Shown in pieces: positions 8,515 to 16,539 of a DNA stretch of 64,000 bases. The stretch is from NCBI RefSeq assembly GCF_024297065.1, contig NZ_CP101114.1:248001-312000 (forward strand), given 5' to 3'. Numbering within the stretch: the stretch's first letter is position 1; the number at the start of each line of letters is the position of its first letter. The DNA is from Bartonella harrusi. GTDB taxonomy: Bacteria > Pseudomonadota > Alphaproteobacteria > Rhizobiales > Rhizobiaceae. The position numbers and the translations under genes were made by a program. The notes under the pieces are model-generated. The model was not told where the DNA came from. It searched no databases and was given only the letters and a program-made list of their open reading frames with translations.

Positions 8515-9909
8515 ATGCTTAATAAAGTACTAACACATCTTGATGATAATATAGAAAAGAGCCTTGAACGCCTTTTTTCTCTTTTACGTTTTCAATCGAT
8601 TTCAACAGATTCGGCTTATAAGGATGAGTGTCGTAAAGCAGCAGATTGGTTAGTAGACGATTTAAAAAGTATAGGTTTTGATGCTTCACGTCGTGATACT
8701 CCGGGGCACCCTGTAGTTGTTGGGCATCATCCGGGGCCTTCCGATGATTGTCTGCATGTTTTGTTTTACGGGCATTATGATGTTCAACCTGTTGATCCAC
8801 TGAGCTTATGGGAAGACAACCCATTTACACCTTCTTTAAAAGAAAGGGATGGTGAGAAAGTTATTTGTGCTCGTGGAGCTTCAGATGACAAAGGTCAAGT
8901 TATGACATTTATTGAAGCGTGTCGTGCCTATAAGAAAGAAACAGGACAGCTTCCTGTTAAAGTTACTGTTTTATTTGAAGGTGAAGAAGAAAGTGGCTCT
9001 CCTTCTCTTGTTCCTTTTTTAAAAGCAAATAAAGATGAACTGAAAGCTGATTGTGCATTGGTTTGTGATACAACAATGTGGGATGCAGATACGCCTTCTG
9101 TTTGTATTGGTTTGCGGGGTATTTTAGGAGAAGAGGTTACGATTACGGCAGCTAATCGTGATTTGCATTCTGGTGCTTTTGGAGGAGCGGCAGCCAATCC
9201 CATTCGTATTTTAACTAAGATTCTAGCAGGACTTCATGACGAAAATGGTAGGGTAACACTTCCAGGTTTTTATGATGGCGTAGAAGAAACACCTCCACAT
9301 ATTTTGCAATCATGGAATGCGCTTGATTGCACTGCTGAAAACTTTCTTGGTCCTATAGGACTTTCCATTCCTTTTGGGGAAAAAGGGCGAAGCATTTTGG
9401 AACTGGTATGGGCGCGTCCTACAGCAGAGATGAATGGGATTAGTGGTGGTTATGAGGGAGAAGGGATGAAAACGGTTATTGCTTCTCAAGCGAATGCGAA
9501 AGTGTCTTTTCGTTTAGTGCATAAGCAAGATCCAGAGAAGATACGCCAGGCTTTTCGTAATTATGTATCCAGTTTTATACCTGCTGACTGTACAGCTGAG
9601 TTTAAAGAGCATGGTGGTTCTCCAGCGATTCAGATTCCCTATGATTCACCTTTTATCAAGGTAGTAAAGGATGCTTTATCGCAAGAATGGAGTAATCCTG
9701 CTGTGCTTGATGCTATGGGGGGCTCGATTCCGGTTGTAGGAGACTTTCAGTCAATTCTTAATATGGAAGTGGTTCTCGTTGGATTTGCCTTATATAATGA
9801 CCGTATTCATTCACCTAATGAAAAATATAATCTAAAATCGTTTCATAAAGGGCAGCGGTCTTGGGCACGTATTCTTGCGGCTTTAGAAAATAGGAGGGTA
9901 AATGACTGA
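8515..9909 (+). CDS. M20-family dipeptidase
   Basis: A 464-residue zinc peptidase of the M20 (DapE/ArgE/carnosinase-like) group. Metal-site motifs are visible: FYGHYDVQPVDP (first His and Asp), ARGASDDKGQ (bridging Asp), FEGEEESGSPS (catalytic Glu and ligand Glu), and HSPNEKYNL near the C-terminus (last His). The lid/dimerisation domain lies between about residues 200 and 310. Start ATG 8515 has GAGAGG seven bases upstream; the in-frame TTG at 8500 has none. The gene ends eight bases inside the next gene, suggesting co-translation with the RNase D-like exonuclease. Substrate is not determined by the sequence. Confidence 0.9.
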   Translation: MLNKVLTHLDDNIEKSLERLFSLLRFQSISTDSAYKDECRKAADWLVDDLKSIGFDASRRDTPGHPVVVGHHPGPSDDCLHVLFYGHYDVQPVDPLSLWEDNPFTPSLKERDGEKVICARGASDDKGQVMTFIEACRAYKKETGQLPVKVTVLFEGEEESGSPSLVPFLKANKDELKADCALVCDTTMWDADTPSVCIGLRGILGEEVTITAANRDLHSGAFGGAAANPIRILTKILAGLHDENGRVTLPGFYDGVEETPPHILQSWNALDCTAENFLGPIGLSIPFGEKGRSILELVWARPTAEMNGISGGYEGEGMKTVIASQANAKVSFRLVHKQDPEKIRQAFRNYVSSFIPADCTAEFKEHGGSPAIQIPYDSPFIKVVKDALSQEWSNPAVLDAMGGSIPVVGDFQSILNMEVVLVGFALYNDRIHSPNEKYNLKSFHKGQRSWARILAALENRRVND

Positions 9910-10528
9910 GATCCGTGTTCATCAAGGTGATTTACCAAACTTAGATAATTATCAAATTAATGCTGTTGCAATTGATACCGAAACTCTAGGATTACAGCCA
10001 TACCGTGATCGTCTATGTGTTGTGCAGCTTTCTTCTGGAGATGGTACTGCTGATGTTATACAGATTGCGAAAGGGCAGAAGTTTGCTCCCAATTTGGTTA
10101 AATTACTTGAAGATAAGGCCATCACCAAGATATTTCATTTTGGGCGTTTCGATCTTGCTATTTTAGCACATACATTTGGCATTATGCCTGAGGTGGTTTT
10201 TTGCACCAAAATTGCTTCGAAACTCACACGTACTTACACGGATCGTCATGGATTGAAGGAAATTTGTAGCGAGTTGCTCAATATAAATATTTCTAAACAG
10301 CAGCAATCTTCAGATTGGGCAGCAGAAACTTTATCACGCGCGCAAATTGAATATGCTGCATCAGATGTTTTATATTTGCATCGTTTGAAAGAGATATTTG
10401 AAGAACGTTTAAAGCGTGAAGAGCGCGAGCATGTTGCAAAGGCATGTTTTGAATTTTTGCCAATGAGGGCGAAACTTGATCTTTTGGGATGGTCAGAGGT
10501 TGATATCTTTGCGCATGGTTCAGTTTAG
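9902..10528 (+). CDS. rnd: RNase D-like 3'-5' exonuclease, short form
   Basis: A 208-residue single-domain DEDDy exonuclease. Exo I is IDTETLGL, Exo II is FHFGRFDLAIL, Exo III is YAASDVLYL (Tyr and Asp). The HRDC domains of E. coli RNase D are absent; this short form is normal in Rhizobiales. It probably trims the 3' ends of structured RNAs. GGAGG lies directly upstream of ATG 9902, inside the end of the M20 gene. A strong terminator follows at 10568-10617. Confidence 0.9.
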   Translation: MTEIRVHQGDLPNLDNYQINAVAIDTETLGLQPYRDRLCVVQLSSGDGTADVIQIAKGQKFAPNLVKLLEDKAITKIFHFGRFDLAILAHTFGIMPEVVFCTKIASKLTRTYTDRHGLKEICSELLNINISKQQQSSDWAAETLSRAQIEYAASDVLYLHRLKEIFEERLKREEREHVAKACFEFLPMRAKLDLLGWSEVDIFAHGSV

Positions 10529-10567
10529 AAATGTGCTTTTAAACGGAATAAAAAAGTTACTGATATG

Positions 10568-10617
10568 ACAGAACAAAATGCTCATATACTATGGGCATTT
10601 TGTTCTGTTGTGTTTTT
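10568..10617 (+). terminator. Rho-independent terminator after rnd
   Basis: Stem ACAGAACAAAATGC with an almost perfect complement GCATTTTGTTCTGT, loop of about 14 bases, followed by a T-rich tract (GTGTTTTTT). It closes the run mutM - M20 peptidase - rnd. Confidence 0.85.
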
Positions 10618-10798
10618 TATGACATAATTTTAATAGAGAGAGCTATTTTCTTTGAAGATTATGCAATAAAATACCATTTATGAATTCAATTTTTCTGCTT
10701 TTGTTTTGCGGTTTACAAAAATCTATGGGGGAAACGAGAGTAAAAAAATAGGGATAATAAGTATTATAGGCAATTTGCTATACAAATGCTATCGAGTT

Positions 10799-11745
10799 TG
10801 TATCGTGACATACACTTATCAGCAAGGGGACCACAACCGGATGCAGAAAAAGAAACCGATTGCACGATAGAGGGCGTGCTTGTTTAATCACTTTTAATGT
10901 TTTCGATGATAAAGGTGCACGAAACTCTGCTGTAGCATTACGCTTTCCTTTCAATTCTCAGCAGGGATGGTCCATATATCATCTTCAATCTGATCCTTAT
11001 GGATATAACGCAAGGGATATGTACGAAAGCTTGTTAGAATAAGAAGGCGTAAAGCTAAATGTGTCGTAGTTTGTGTTTTGCAAAGTGTTTGATAAAAAGC
11101 CGATACCTTTCTCCAATCTATTGCTGGTCTATTTTGTGTTTTATGCCTTTGTTTCCCTAAGAGGGCGCGTGTTTTCGCTGTTGCTTGCAAATTAACATCT
11201 AATCCCAGTGCAAAAGCATGTTTGAAACAAATATTGAGGTGGTTAAGAGCTCCATAAGCAACATAAGCTTTTATATGCCAAATCGTTGTAAGTGTATTGA
11301 ATAATCAGTTTCTGTAATTTCTGAAATGGGTAGAAAGCCTAATTTGGGGAGAATATAAGACATAAAGGTGAAAACCAATTCCCAGCTCTTCTCATCTCCT
11401 TTTAATTCAGCTTTACGACTTTTAAAAGCGTCTAGAGCAATATCTTTTAAATAATAGAGATTACGTATTGCCTCACGTTTTTGTTTTTCACATTCTTCTT
11501 GAATAAGGTCGCGCCCCTCATGCACAACAGAACACCATTGTATTGCCAATGCACGGTTTTTTTTTAAGAAACATTTTTTAAAGCTCCCAAGCCCATTTCA
11601 CGACGGCGCCTGTGGATGCTATAGCGATAAAGCCATTGAGCACCACCATCTTTACGCTTATGAAGATGCAAGCCGGCCCCATCATCTATTTATCTGTCCC
11701 AATGTTGCGACAGTCCTTGGTATTTAGACGATTCATAATAGGCAT
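10799..11745 (-). pseudogene. Second decayed copy of the P4-type integrase, 3'-truncated
   Basis: Homologous at the DNA level to 3300-4230, on the same strand. Recognisable pieces: MPIMNRLNTKDCRNIG from ATG 11745, the AIRNLYYLKDIALDAFKSRKAELKGD block (11271-11549 fragment), and RALLGKQRHK through the LILTSFRTYPLRYIHKDQIE block (10951-11190 fragment). Multiple frame changes and stops are present. The copy ends at about 10799, so the C-terminal catalytic part (HxxR, second His, Tyr) is missing. The DNA 5' of it (11750-11930) also resembles the DNA 5' of the first copy (4235-4400), so a segment was duplicated, not only the gene. Confidence 0.8.
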
Positions 11746-12188
11746 TTTTACTCCTTTCTTTAGAGTTTTTTTTACCCACACGCCATCCCCGCTTGTGATG
11801 TGCAAATAAATGATTATGATTGATTCAAAATGAGAGGATTTGAGATGAGAGAATCTTACAATATTCGAGGGTCTCATTCAACATGCAAAACAATAAATTA
11901 TATTTATAAACAATATGTTGTCTGAATTGTGCATACGAAATAAAATATACCTCTTTACTAGAGTCATGCTTCAATAAATATCCATTATCTATCTGTGTGG
12001 GTAGTTTAAACTAGCAATTTCTATGTTACCATAGCTTAAAAAATTCATTTTTTAAATAAAACTGTTCTAAAATACCGATATTTAGATTTTGTACTTTCTC
12101 TCTATTAGCCATATCATTTTTTTATGGAATTTTGAAACGATAGCACTAGATAGAATTCATTATGGATATTTGCTAAGGAGTTAGATTG
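11746..12188. other. Intergenic: duplicated upstream segment plus promoter region of the small secreted gene
   Basis: The first part (to about 11930) is a diverged repeat of 4235-4400, including a shared GAGATGAGAGAATCTTACAA stretch. The remainder is AT-rich with no ORF of note. An AAGGAG Shine-Dalgarno (12174-12179) serves the gene at 12189. Confidence 0.6.
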
Positions 12189-12494
12189 ATGAATCTGAAA
12201 TATTTTATTACAGCTTTCGCTACTTTTTTTTCAATTTCTGTGGCTCAGGGGGGGCTTATGACTGTTCAAAAGCAACTACAGGAAATATCATCTGCTGTTT
12301 TTTCAAATGAACAAAGTAGCAATACCTTGTCTGAAGTTTTTCAAGCAAAGTTTTCTTGTCTTGATAATGATCAGCAGCAACGGGCTGTTGAGTTGGTACC
12401 GGTATCCTCATCAGTAAAAAAAAGAAGGAGCCCAGGATCTGGCAAAAAAAGAGGTCGGCCAAGTTTGTTTACGAGAGGGCCGATGAGTTTTTAA
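12189..12494 (+). CDS. Small secreted basic protein with AT-hook-like motif
   Basis: A 101-residue protein. Residues 1-20 form a signal peptide (MNLKYFITAFATFFSISVAQ) similar in style to the Hbp leaders downstream. The middle is Gln/Ser-rich and polar. The last 25 residues are strongly basic, with KKRRSPGSGKKRGRPSL: the RGRP core flanked by basic residues matches an AT-hook, and the two Lys/Arg clusters could act as a bipartite nuclear localisation signal. AAGGAG lies nine bases before ATG 12189. I do not recognise the family. It could be an exported effector-like protein, a truncated Hbp relative with a new tail, or a chance ORF; the good ribosome site and signal peptide favour a real gene. 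Confidence 0.5.
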   Translation: MNLKYFITAFATFFSISVAQGGLMTVQKQLQEISSAVFSNEQSSNTLSEVFQAKFSCLDNDQQQRAVELVPVSSSVKKRRSPGSGKKRGRPSLFTRGPMSF

Positions 12495-12646
12495 TAAGCA
12501 AAGAAACAAAGTTAAGAGGCGCCGACCCTTTATTTTGGGTAAACGGGGGGGATTGAGGGGAAAATAGTTTAAAGAGAGGCAAGTGTTTCTTTACGCTTTT
12601 GGGTGTGATGCCATTTTGTGGTTGGAGAATATATTATTTATACAAT

Positions 12647-12715
12647 TTGAAAAAGAAAGAGAGGTATGATTGAAAAAGAAAGAGAGGTATGATTGAAAAA
12701 GAAAGAGAGGTATGA
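12647..12715 (+). repeat. Three perfect tandem copies of a 23-base unit
   Basis: Unit TTGAAAAAGAAAGAGAGGTA followed by TGA, repeated exactly three times with no spacer. The perfect identity suggests recent slippage expansion. The unit carries an AGAGAGG purine run resembling a ribosome site followed by ATGA, but no ORF of useful length starts here. Confidence 0.9.
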
Positions 12716-13082
12716 GAGCAATAAAGAGTTGCGGAACTCGTGGTTTTTCTATTTTGAGGCTTTTTATCGTAAGGAGAAAGGGAAAAGCTTTTTTTTCAGT
12801 TGGGAGAAAAGACTAAGGCGTTAAGTGGTTACATATAGAATTTCGGTAATTACAATCGAAGACGTTTTTTATGTAATTTTTAAGAGAATATTTCATTTTG
12901 CAATCAGCGTTAGCAGATCATTTTCATAAAGAATGCTGTTCAGGCTTTAGAGAGAATGCGTAAAGAACAGTATTGAATTTGATTGAGAGGATTATTTTGA
13001 CAGTGGTAAGTTTACAAGTTCGCATTCATTATAGAACAAGTGGCTAAGGGGGAGGGGAGTTAAATTTTTTGTTTTTTATATG

Positions 13083-13108
13083 AGTGTATCATTTTTACTA
13101 CAGATATC
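13083..13108 (+). promoter_or_regulatory. H-box-like element upstream of hbp gene 1
   Basis: AGTGTATCATTTTTACTACA followed by GATATC; it shares the pattern GTG..AT.TTTT...TACAGAT with the equivalent places upstream of the other three hbp genes. A conserved promoter box (H-box) bound by the iron regulator Irr has been described for Bartonella hbp genes; identity of this box with it is inferred. Confidence 0.6.
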
Positions 13109-13166
13109 TGTAAAGGGGGCTCTATATGGAATTGAGTGTTCAAATATTCAGCTATGGAGAGAAATT

Positions 13167-14000
13167 ATGAATATGAAATGGTTAATAACAGCTTCAGCTT
13201 TCGCTTTTGTTTCAGCTTCAGCAGCGAAGGCAGCAGATGTTATTGTTCCCCCTAACCCTACACCTGTTGCACCGGTTGTTGTTGCGCCCACTTTTTCTTG
13301 GACAGGTGTTTATCTTGGTGGACAGATTGGTGGTTTTTCAAGTAAAACAAAGATGGATATTCTCAGTAATGGAAAAGCTATTCCTGTGGATAATGATTTT
13401 TTACCTAAACTATCAGGTTTTATGGGGGGGCTTTATGCGGGTTCCAATATTGATCTCGGCAACGGTCTTATTTTAGGTGTTGATACAGATATCATGTGGT
13501 CTGACAAAAGTGATACTAAAATGGGAAAAGAGTATCTGATTGCTCAAAATCACATAGGGTATATTAATAAGATCCTGAACAAGGCTGGAATTAAGATTGG
13601 TGACAAGGCTCTCGAACATGGTGATAAACGCTCTCACAGTTTTACTTTAAAAGAAAAGTGGTCTGGTGCTACGCGGGTACGGATTGGTTTTGCTGCTGAG
13701 CGTATTATGCCTTATATCGCTGGTGGTATTGCCTATACACAGCTCCAGGATATCGCGTCGATATCAATAACAGGAAAGGATACAAGTAAAGTAAAAGTTT
13801 CTGGTAACCTCTCTGATGAAACAAAAACGTTTGTTGGTTATACCCTTGGTGCTGGTGTTGATTTAGCGATGACCAATAATGTTATTGTTCGTGCGGAATA
13901 TCGTTATTCAGATTTTGGTAAAAAGAAATATTCAAACAATAAATATGAAACTTCTTACAAAACCAATGATTTTCGTGTTGGTGTCGCTTACAAATTTTAA
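13167..14000 (+). CDS. Hemin-binding outer-membrane protein, Hbp family (copy 1)
   Basis: A 277-residue porin-like protein of the OMP25/Omp31-type eight-stranded beta-barrel family, called Hbp/Pap31 in Bartonella, that binds hemin at the cell surface. Signal peptide ends at AKA/AD. Family blocks: TFSWTGVYLGGQIGGFSSK, SGFMGGLYAGSN, LGVDTDIMWS, KEKWSGATRVRIGF, PYIAGGIAYTQ, and the C-terminal SYKTNDFRVGVAYKF ending in the Phe needed for outer-membrane insertion. ATG 13167 is preferred to the longer frame from 13080 because GGAGAG precedes it and the signal peptide starts there. First of four tandem paralogues, each with its own promoter box and terminator. Confidence 0.92.
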   Translation: MNMKWLITASAFAFVSASAAKAADVIVPPNPTPVAPVVVAPTFSWTGVYLGGQIGGFSSKTKMDILSNGKAIPVDNDFLPKLSGFMGGLYAGSNIDLGNGLILGVDTDIMWSDKSDTKMGKEYLIAQNHIGYINKILNKAGIKIGDKALEHGDKRSHSFTLKEKWSGATRVRIGFAAERIMPYIAGGIAYTQLQDIASISITGKDTSKVKVSGNLSDETKTFVGYTLGAGVDLAMTNNVIVRAEYRYSDFGKKKYSNNKYETSYKTNDFRVGVAYKF

Positions 14001-14022
14001 TATATTTGTAAGCTAAATTGTG

Positions 14023-14060
14023 CAGAGGTTCTATCTTTTATAGAACTTCTGTTATTTTCT
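14023..14060 (+). terminator. Terminator after hbp gene 1
   Basis: Stem CAGAGGTTCTAT / ATAGAACTTCTG with a short loop, followed by TTATTTTCT. Confidence 0.8.
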
Positions 14061-14325
14061 GTAACTGTATTGTTACATTCCTCATAGCGCATGCAAAATA
14101 TCATTATGCATTGTTTTGGATAAACCTTTTATAATGACAAAAGTGAAATTTCTTACAACATCAATAAAGGCCGCATATGTAATGGATAGATTGTAATACA
14201 CAACGAATTTATTAAGCTGTTTTACCTTGGGTAGAACTCTATTTTGTACGAGAGTATCATTTTTATTATAGATTTTTTGCATGGTTGTTCAATATTGATT
14301 ATTTAGGAATTTAGGAGAAAAATTT
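14061..14325. promoter_or_regulatory. Upstream region of hbp gene 2 with H-box-like element
   Basis: The H-box-like element is at about 14251-14277: AGAGTATCATTTTTATTATA followed by GATTTTTT. The rest of the region is AT-rich without an ORF. A TTAGGAG ribosome site precedes ATG 14326. Confidence 0.6.
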
Positions 14326-15177
14326 ATGAATACAAAATGCTTAGTGATGACCTCTGTTATTGCTTTAATTTCAGCGTCTACGGCACAGGCTGCTGATATT
14401 ATCGTGTCCCATGAGGGAATGTCTCAACGTGTTCCATCCATTGTAGCTCCTTCTACATTTTCTTGGACAGGTTTTTATGTTGGTGCTCAAGTTGGGAATT
14501 TTTCAAGTAAGGTTGAGATAACGGATACAGACACAAAAAATAAACTTTTCAGTAAAGATAATGCCCCTAAACCTTCAGGTTTTATGGGGGGCATTTATGT
14601 TGGCTCTAATATGGATCTTGGAAATGGTTTTATTCTAGGGGTTGAAACCGATGCAGTTTGGGCTGATCGAGGAGATACAAAAACACTCTCTACAAAAGAG
14701 CTTGAGGAGGGAGATCTTGAGGATTTTAATGCGACATTTGCAGAGGCTGGTATTAAGTTGAGTAATGATGAAAAATTTGCAGCAGGCGATACCGGATCAT
14801 ATATTTTTACTTATAAAGAAAAATGGTCTGGTGCGACACGGGTCCGTGTGGGTTTTGCGGCTACTGAACGCATTATGCCTTATTTTGCTGGTGGGATTGC
14901 TTATGCGCAGATGCAAGGTATTGCCATGGTTTCGGGAACAAAGAAACCCGTAGAGAATAAACCAAGCAAAACAATTTCTGGAACGGTGGGCGACAAAACA
15001 AAAACAATGGTTGGTTTTACCCTTGGTGGTGGTATCGATTTTGCCGTGACAGACCATGTTTTATTGCGTGCGGAATATCGTTACTCAGATTTTGGTAAAA
15101 AGAAATTCAAAGATGATGAGGCTGAATTTAACTATAAGACAAATGATTTCCGTGTTGGTGTCGCTTACAAATTTTAA
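14326..15177 (+). CDS. Hemin-binding outer-membrane protein, Hbp family (copy 2)
   Basis: A 283-residue Hbp paralogue: signal peptide ending AQA/AD, barrel blocks TFSWTGFYVGAQVG, SGFMGGIYVGSN, LGVETDAVWADRGDTK, KEKWSGATRVRVGF, and a terminal NYKTNDFRVGVAYKF. The main variation from its neighbours is in the extracellular-loop region after the WADRGDTK block, here an acidic stretch containing LEEGDLEDFNATFAEAG. Good AGGAG ribosome site. Probably iron/heme-regulated through the box at about 14251-14277. Confidence 0.92.
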   Translation: MNTKCLVMTSVIALISASTAQAADIIVSHEGMSQRVPSIVAPSTFSWTGFYVGAQVGNFSSKVEITDTDTKNKLFSKDNAPKPSGFMGGIYVGSNMDLGNGFILGVETDAVWADRGDTKTLSTKELEEGDLEDFNATFAEAGIKLSNDEKFAAGDTGSYIFTYKEKWSGATRVRVGFAATERIMPYFAGGIAYAQMQGIAMVSGTKKPVENKPSKTISGTVGDKTKTMVGFTLGGGIDFAVTDHVLLRAEYRYSDFGKKKFKDDEAEFNYKTNDFRVGVAYKF

Positions 15178-15199
15178 CGTATTTTAAGCTTAAATGACG

Positions 15200-15238
15200 A
15201 AGAGACTCTGTATTTTTACGGAGTTTCTATTTTTTTCT
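15200..15238 (+). terminator. Terminator after hbp gene 2
   Basis: Stem AGAGACTCTGT with imperfect complement ACGGAGTTTCT, followed by ATTTTTTTCT. Confidence 0.75.
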
Positions 15239-15516
15239 GTGACTATATTACCACATAACACATATTATTGCATATGTTTAAAATCGTTAAGTCTTCATTT
15301 TAGTAAAAAGGAATGGATAGACGACACATACTGATTCATATTTACTCTCAATGAGTTATAAATTTTTTGGCATAAAATCTTTCCTGTAGATAAACTTTCT
15401 AAGGGGCCTCGTTTATGAACAGGGCCTTTATTTCTATAAAAGTGACATTTTTGTTACAGATTTTTTTTGCCTAGTCCTATAAGATACGCTTCATAAATAA
15501 ATTAGGAGCAAAATTT
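15239..15516. promoter_or_regulatory. Upstream region of hbp gene 3 with H-box-like element
   Basis: H-box-like element at about 15441-15465: AGTGACATTTTTGTTACAGA then a T-run. A GC-richer patch with GGGGCC and GGGCC (15401-15427) lies before it and may be a weak additional hairpin. AGGAG precedes ATG 15517. Confidence 0.6.
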
Positions 15517-16383
15517 ATGAATGTAAAATCTTTAATAACGACTTCCGTTATCGCTTTGGTTTCAGCTTCTGCCGCACAGGCTGCTGATGTTGTTATCCCT
15601 CATGAATCCGCACCAGTTGTTGTAGCCGCCCCTACATTTTCTTGGACAGGCTTTTATATTGGTGCTCAGATCGGTGGCTTTTCGAGTAAGGTTGAAATAA
15701 CGGATCCGAAGACAAACAAGAAAATTTTCGATAAAAAAGACACACCGAAGCCTTCTGGTTTCATGGGTGGTATTTATGCAGGTTCCAACTTTGATCTTGG
15801 AAATAACGTCATTTTAGGTGTGGAAACCGATGCTGTTTGGGCTGACCAAGGAGACACAAAATCATATCTTTTTGATGATGATGATGCTCCTGCGACCCCT
15901 AACACAGGCAATAATGAAACTGGTACGAACCCTAACAATAGACCTGAAGAAGGTACTGGTGACAATGCTGCTGTTCAGAGATCTCTCAGAATGAACAGAG
16001 TAGCAGCTAACACGGACAAGGACAATTTTACTTTTAAAGAAAAATGGTCTGGTGCTACGCGGGTACGTCTTGGTTTTGCAGCTGCTGACCGTATTATGCC
16101 TTATTTTGCTGGTGGTATTGCTTATACACAGGTGCAAGGTATTTCTACATCTTCAACAACAGATGCAGCCGGTAAAAAAACTTCCACTAAAGATTTTGAT
16201 AAAACGATGACAATGGTTGGTTATACCCTTGGTGGTGGTGTTGATTTCGCTATGACTGACAATGTTTTGTTACGTGCGGAATACCGTTATTCAGATTTCG
16301 GCAAAAAGGCCTTCGAGAAGGGTGATGCGAAGTTTAGCTATAAAACCAATGATTTCCGTGTTGGTGTTGCTTACAAGTTCTAA
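15517..16383 (+). CDS. Hemin-binding outer-membrane protein, Hbp family (copy 3)
   Basis: A 288-residue Hbp paralogue closest in style to copy 2: signal peptide ending AQA/AD, TFSWTGFYIGAQIGGF, SGFMGGIYAGSNFDLG, LGVETDAVWADQGDTK, KEKWSGATRVRLGF, and a terminal SYKTNDFRVGVAYKF. The variable loop after WADQGDTK is Asp/Pro/Asn-rich (DDDDAPATPNTGNNETGTN), an insert likely exposed at the cell surface. Such loop diversity among tandem copies suggests antigenic or ligand diversification. Own terminator and own promoter box. Confidence 0.92.
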   Translation: MNVKSLITTSVIALVSASAAQAADVVIPHESAPVVVAAPTFSWTGFYIGAQIGGFSSKVEITDPKTNKKIFDKKDTPKPSGFMGGIYAGSNFDLGNNVILGVETDAVWADQGDTKSYLFDDDDAPATPNTGNNETGTNPNNRPEEGTGDNAAVQRSLRMNRVAANTDKDNFTFKEKWSGATRVRLGFAAADRIMPYFAGGIAYTQVQGISTSSTTDAAGKKTSTKDFDKTMTMVGYTLGGGVDFAMTDNVLLRAEYRYSDFGKKAFEKGDAKFSYKTNDFRVGVAYKF

Positions 16384-16424
16384 TTGAGCACAAAGCTCAA
16401 CTACTCTTACAAAATTAATTGCCT

Positions 16425-16459
16425 AAAGACCCTGTCAAAGACCGGGTCTTTATTTTTTT
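16425..16459 (+). terminator. Terminator after hbp gene 3
   Basis: Stem AAAGACCC / GGGTCTTT with an 11-base loop, followed by ATTTTTTT. It lies only a few bases before the H-box-like element of hbp gene 4, so terminator and regulator site are adjacent. Confidence 0.8.
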
Positions 16460-16462
16460 GTG

Positions 16463-16489
16463 AATGTGATATTTTTGCTACAGATATTT
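16463..16489 (+). promoter_or_regulatory. H-box-like element upstream of hbp gene 4
   Basis: AATGTGATATTTTTGCTACA followed by GATATTT; same pattern as the three upstream boxes. Confidence 0.6.
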
Positions 16490-16539
16490 CAAAATAGATA
16501 CACTATATACAACCCGTTTTGGATATTTGGAGATATTTT

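Larger units (their letters stand above)
12495..13166. other. Intergenic before the hbp cluster, with tandem repeat and H-box
   Basis: About 670 bases without a convincing gene. It contains a three-copy 23-base tandem repeat (12647-12715), purine-rich tracts, and the H-box-like element of the first hbp gene (13083-13108). Confidence 0.6.
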
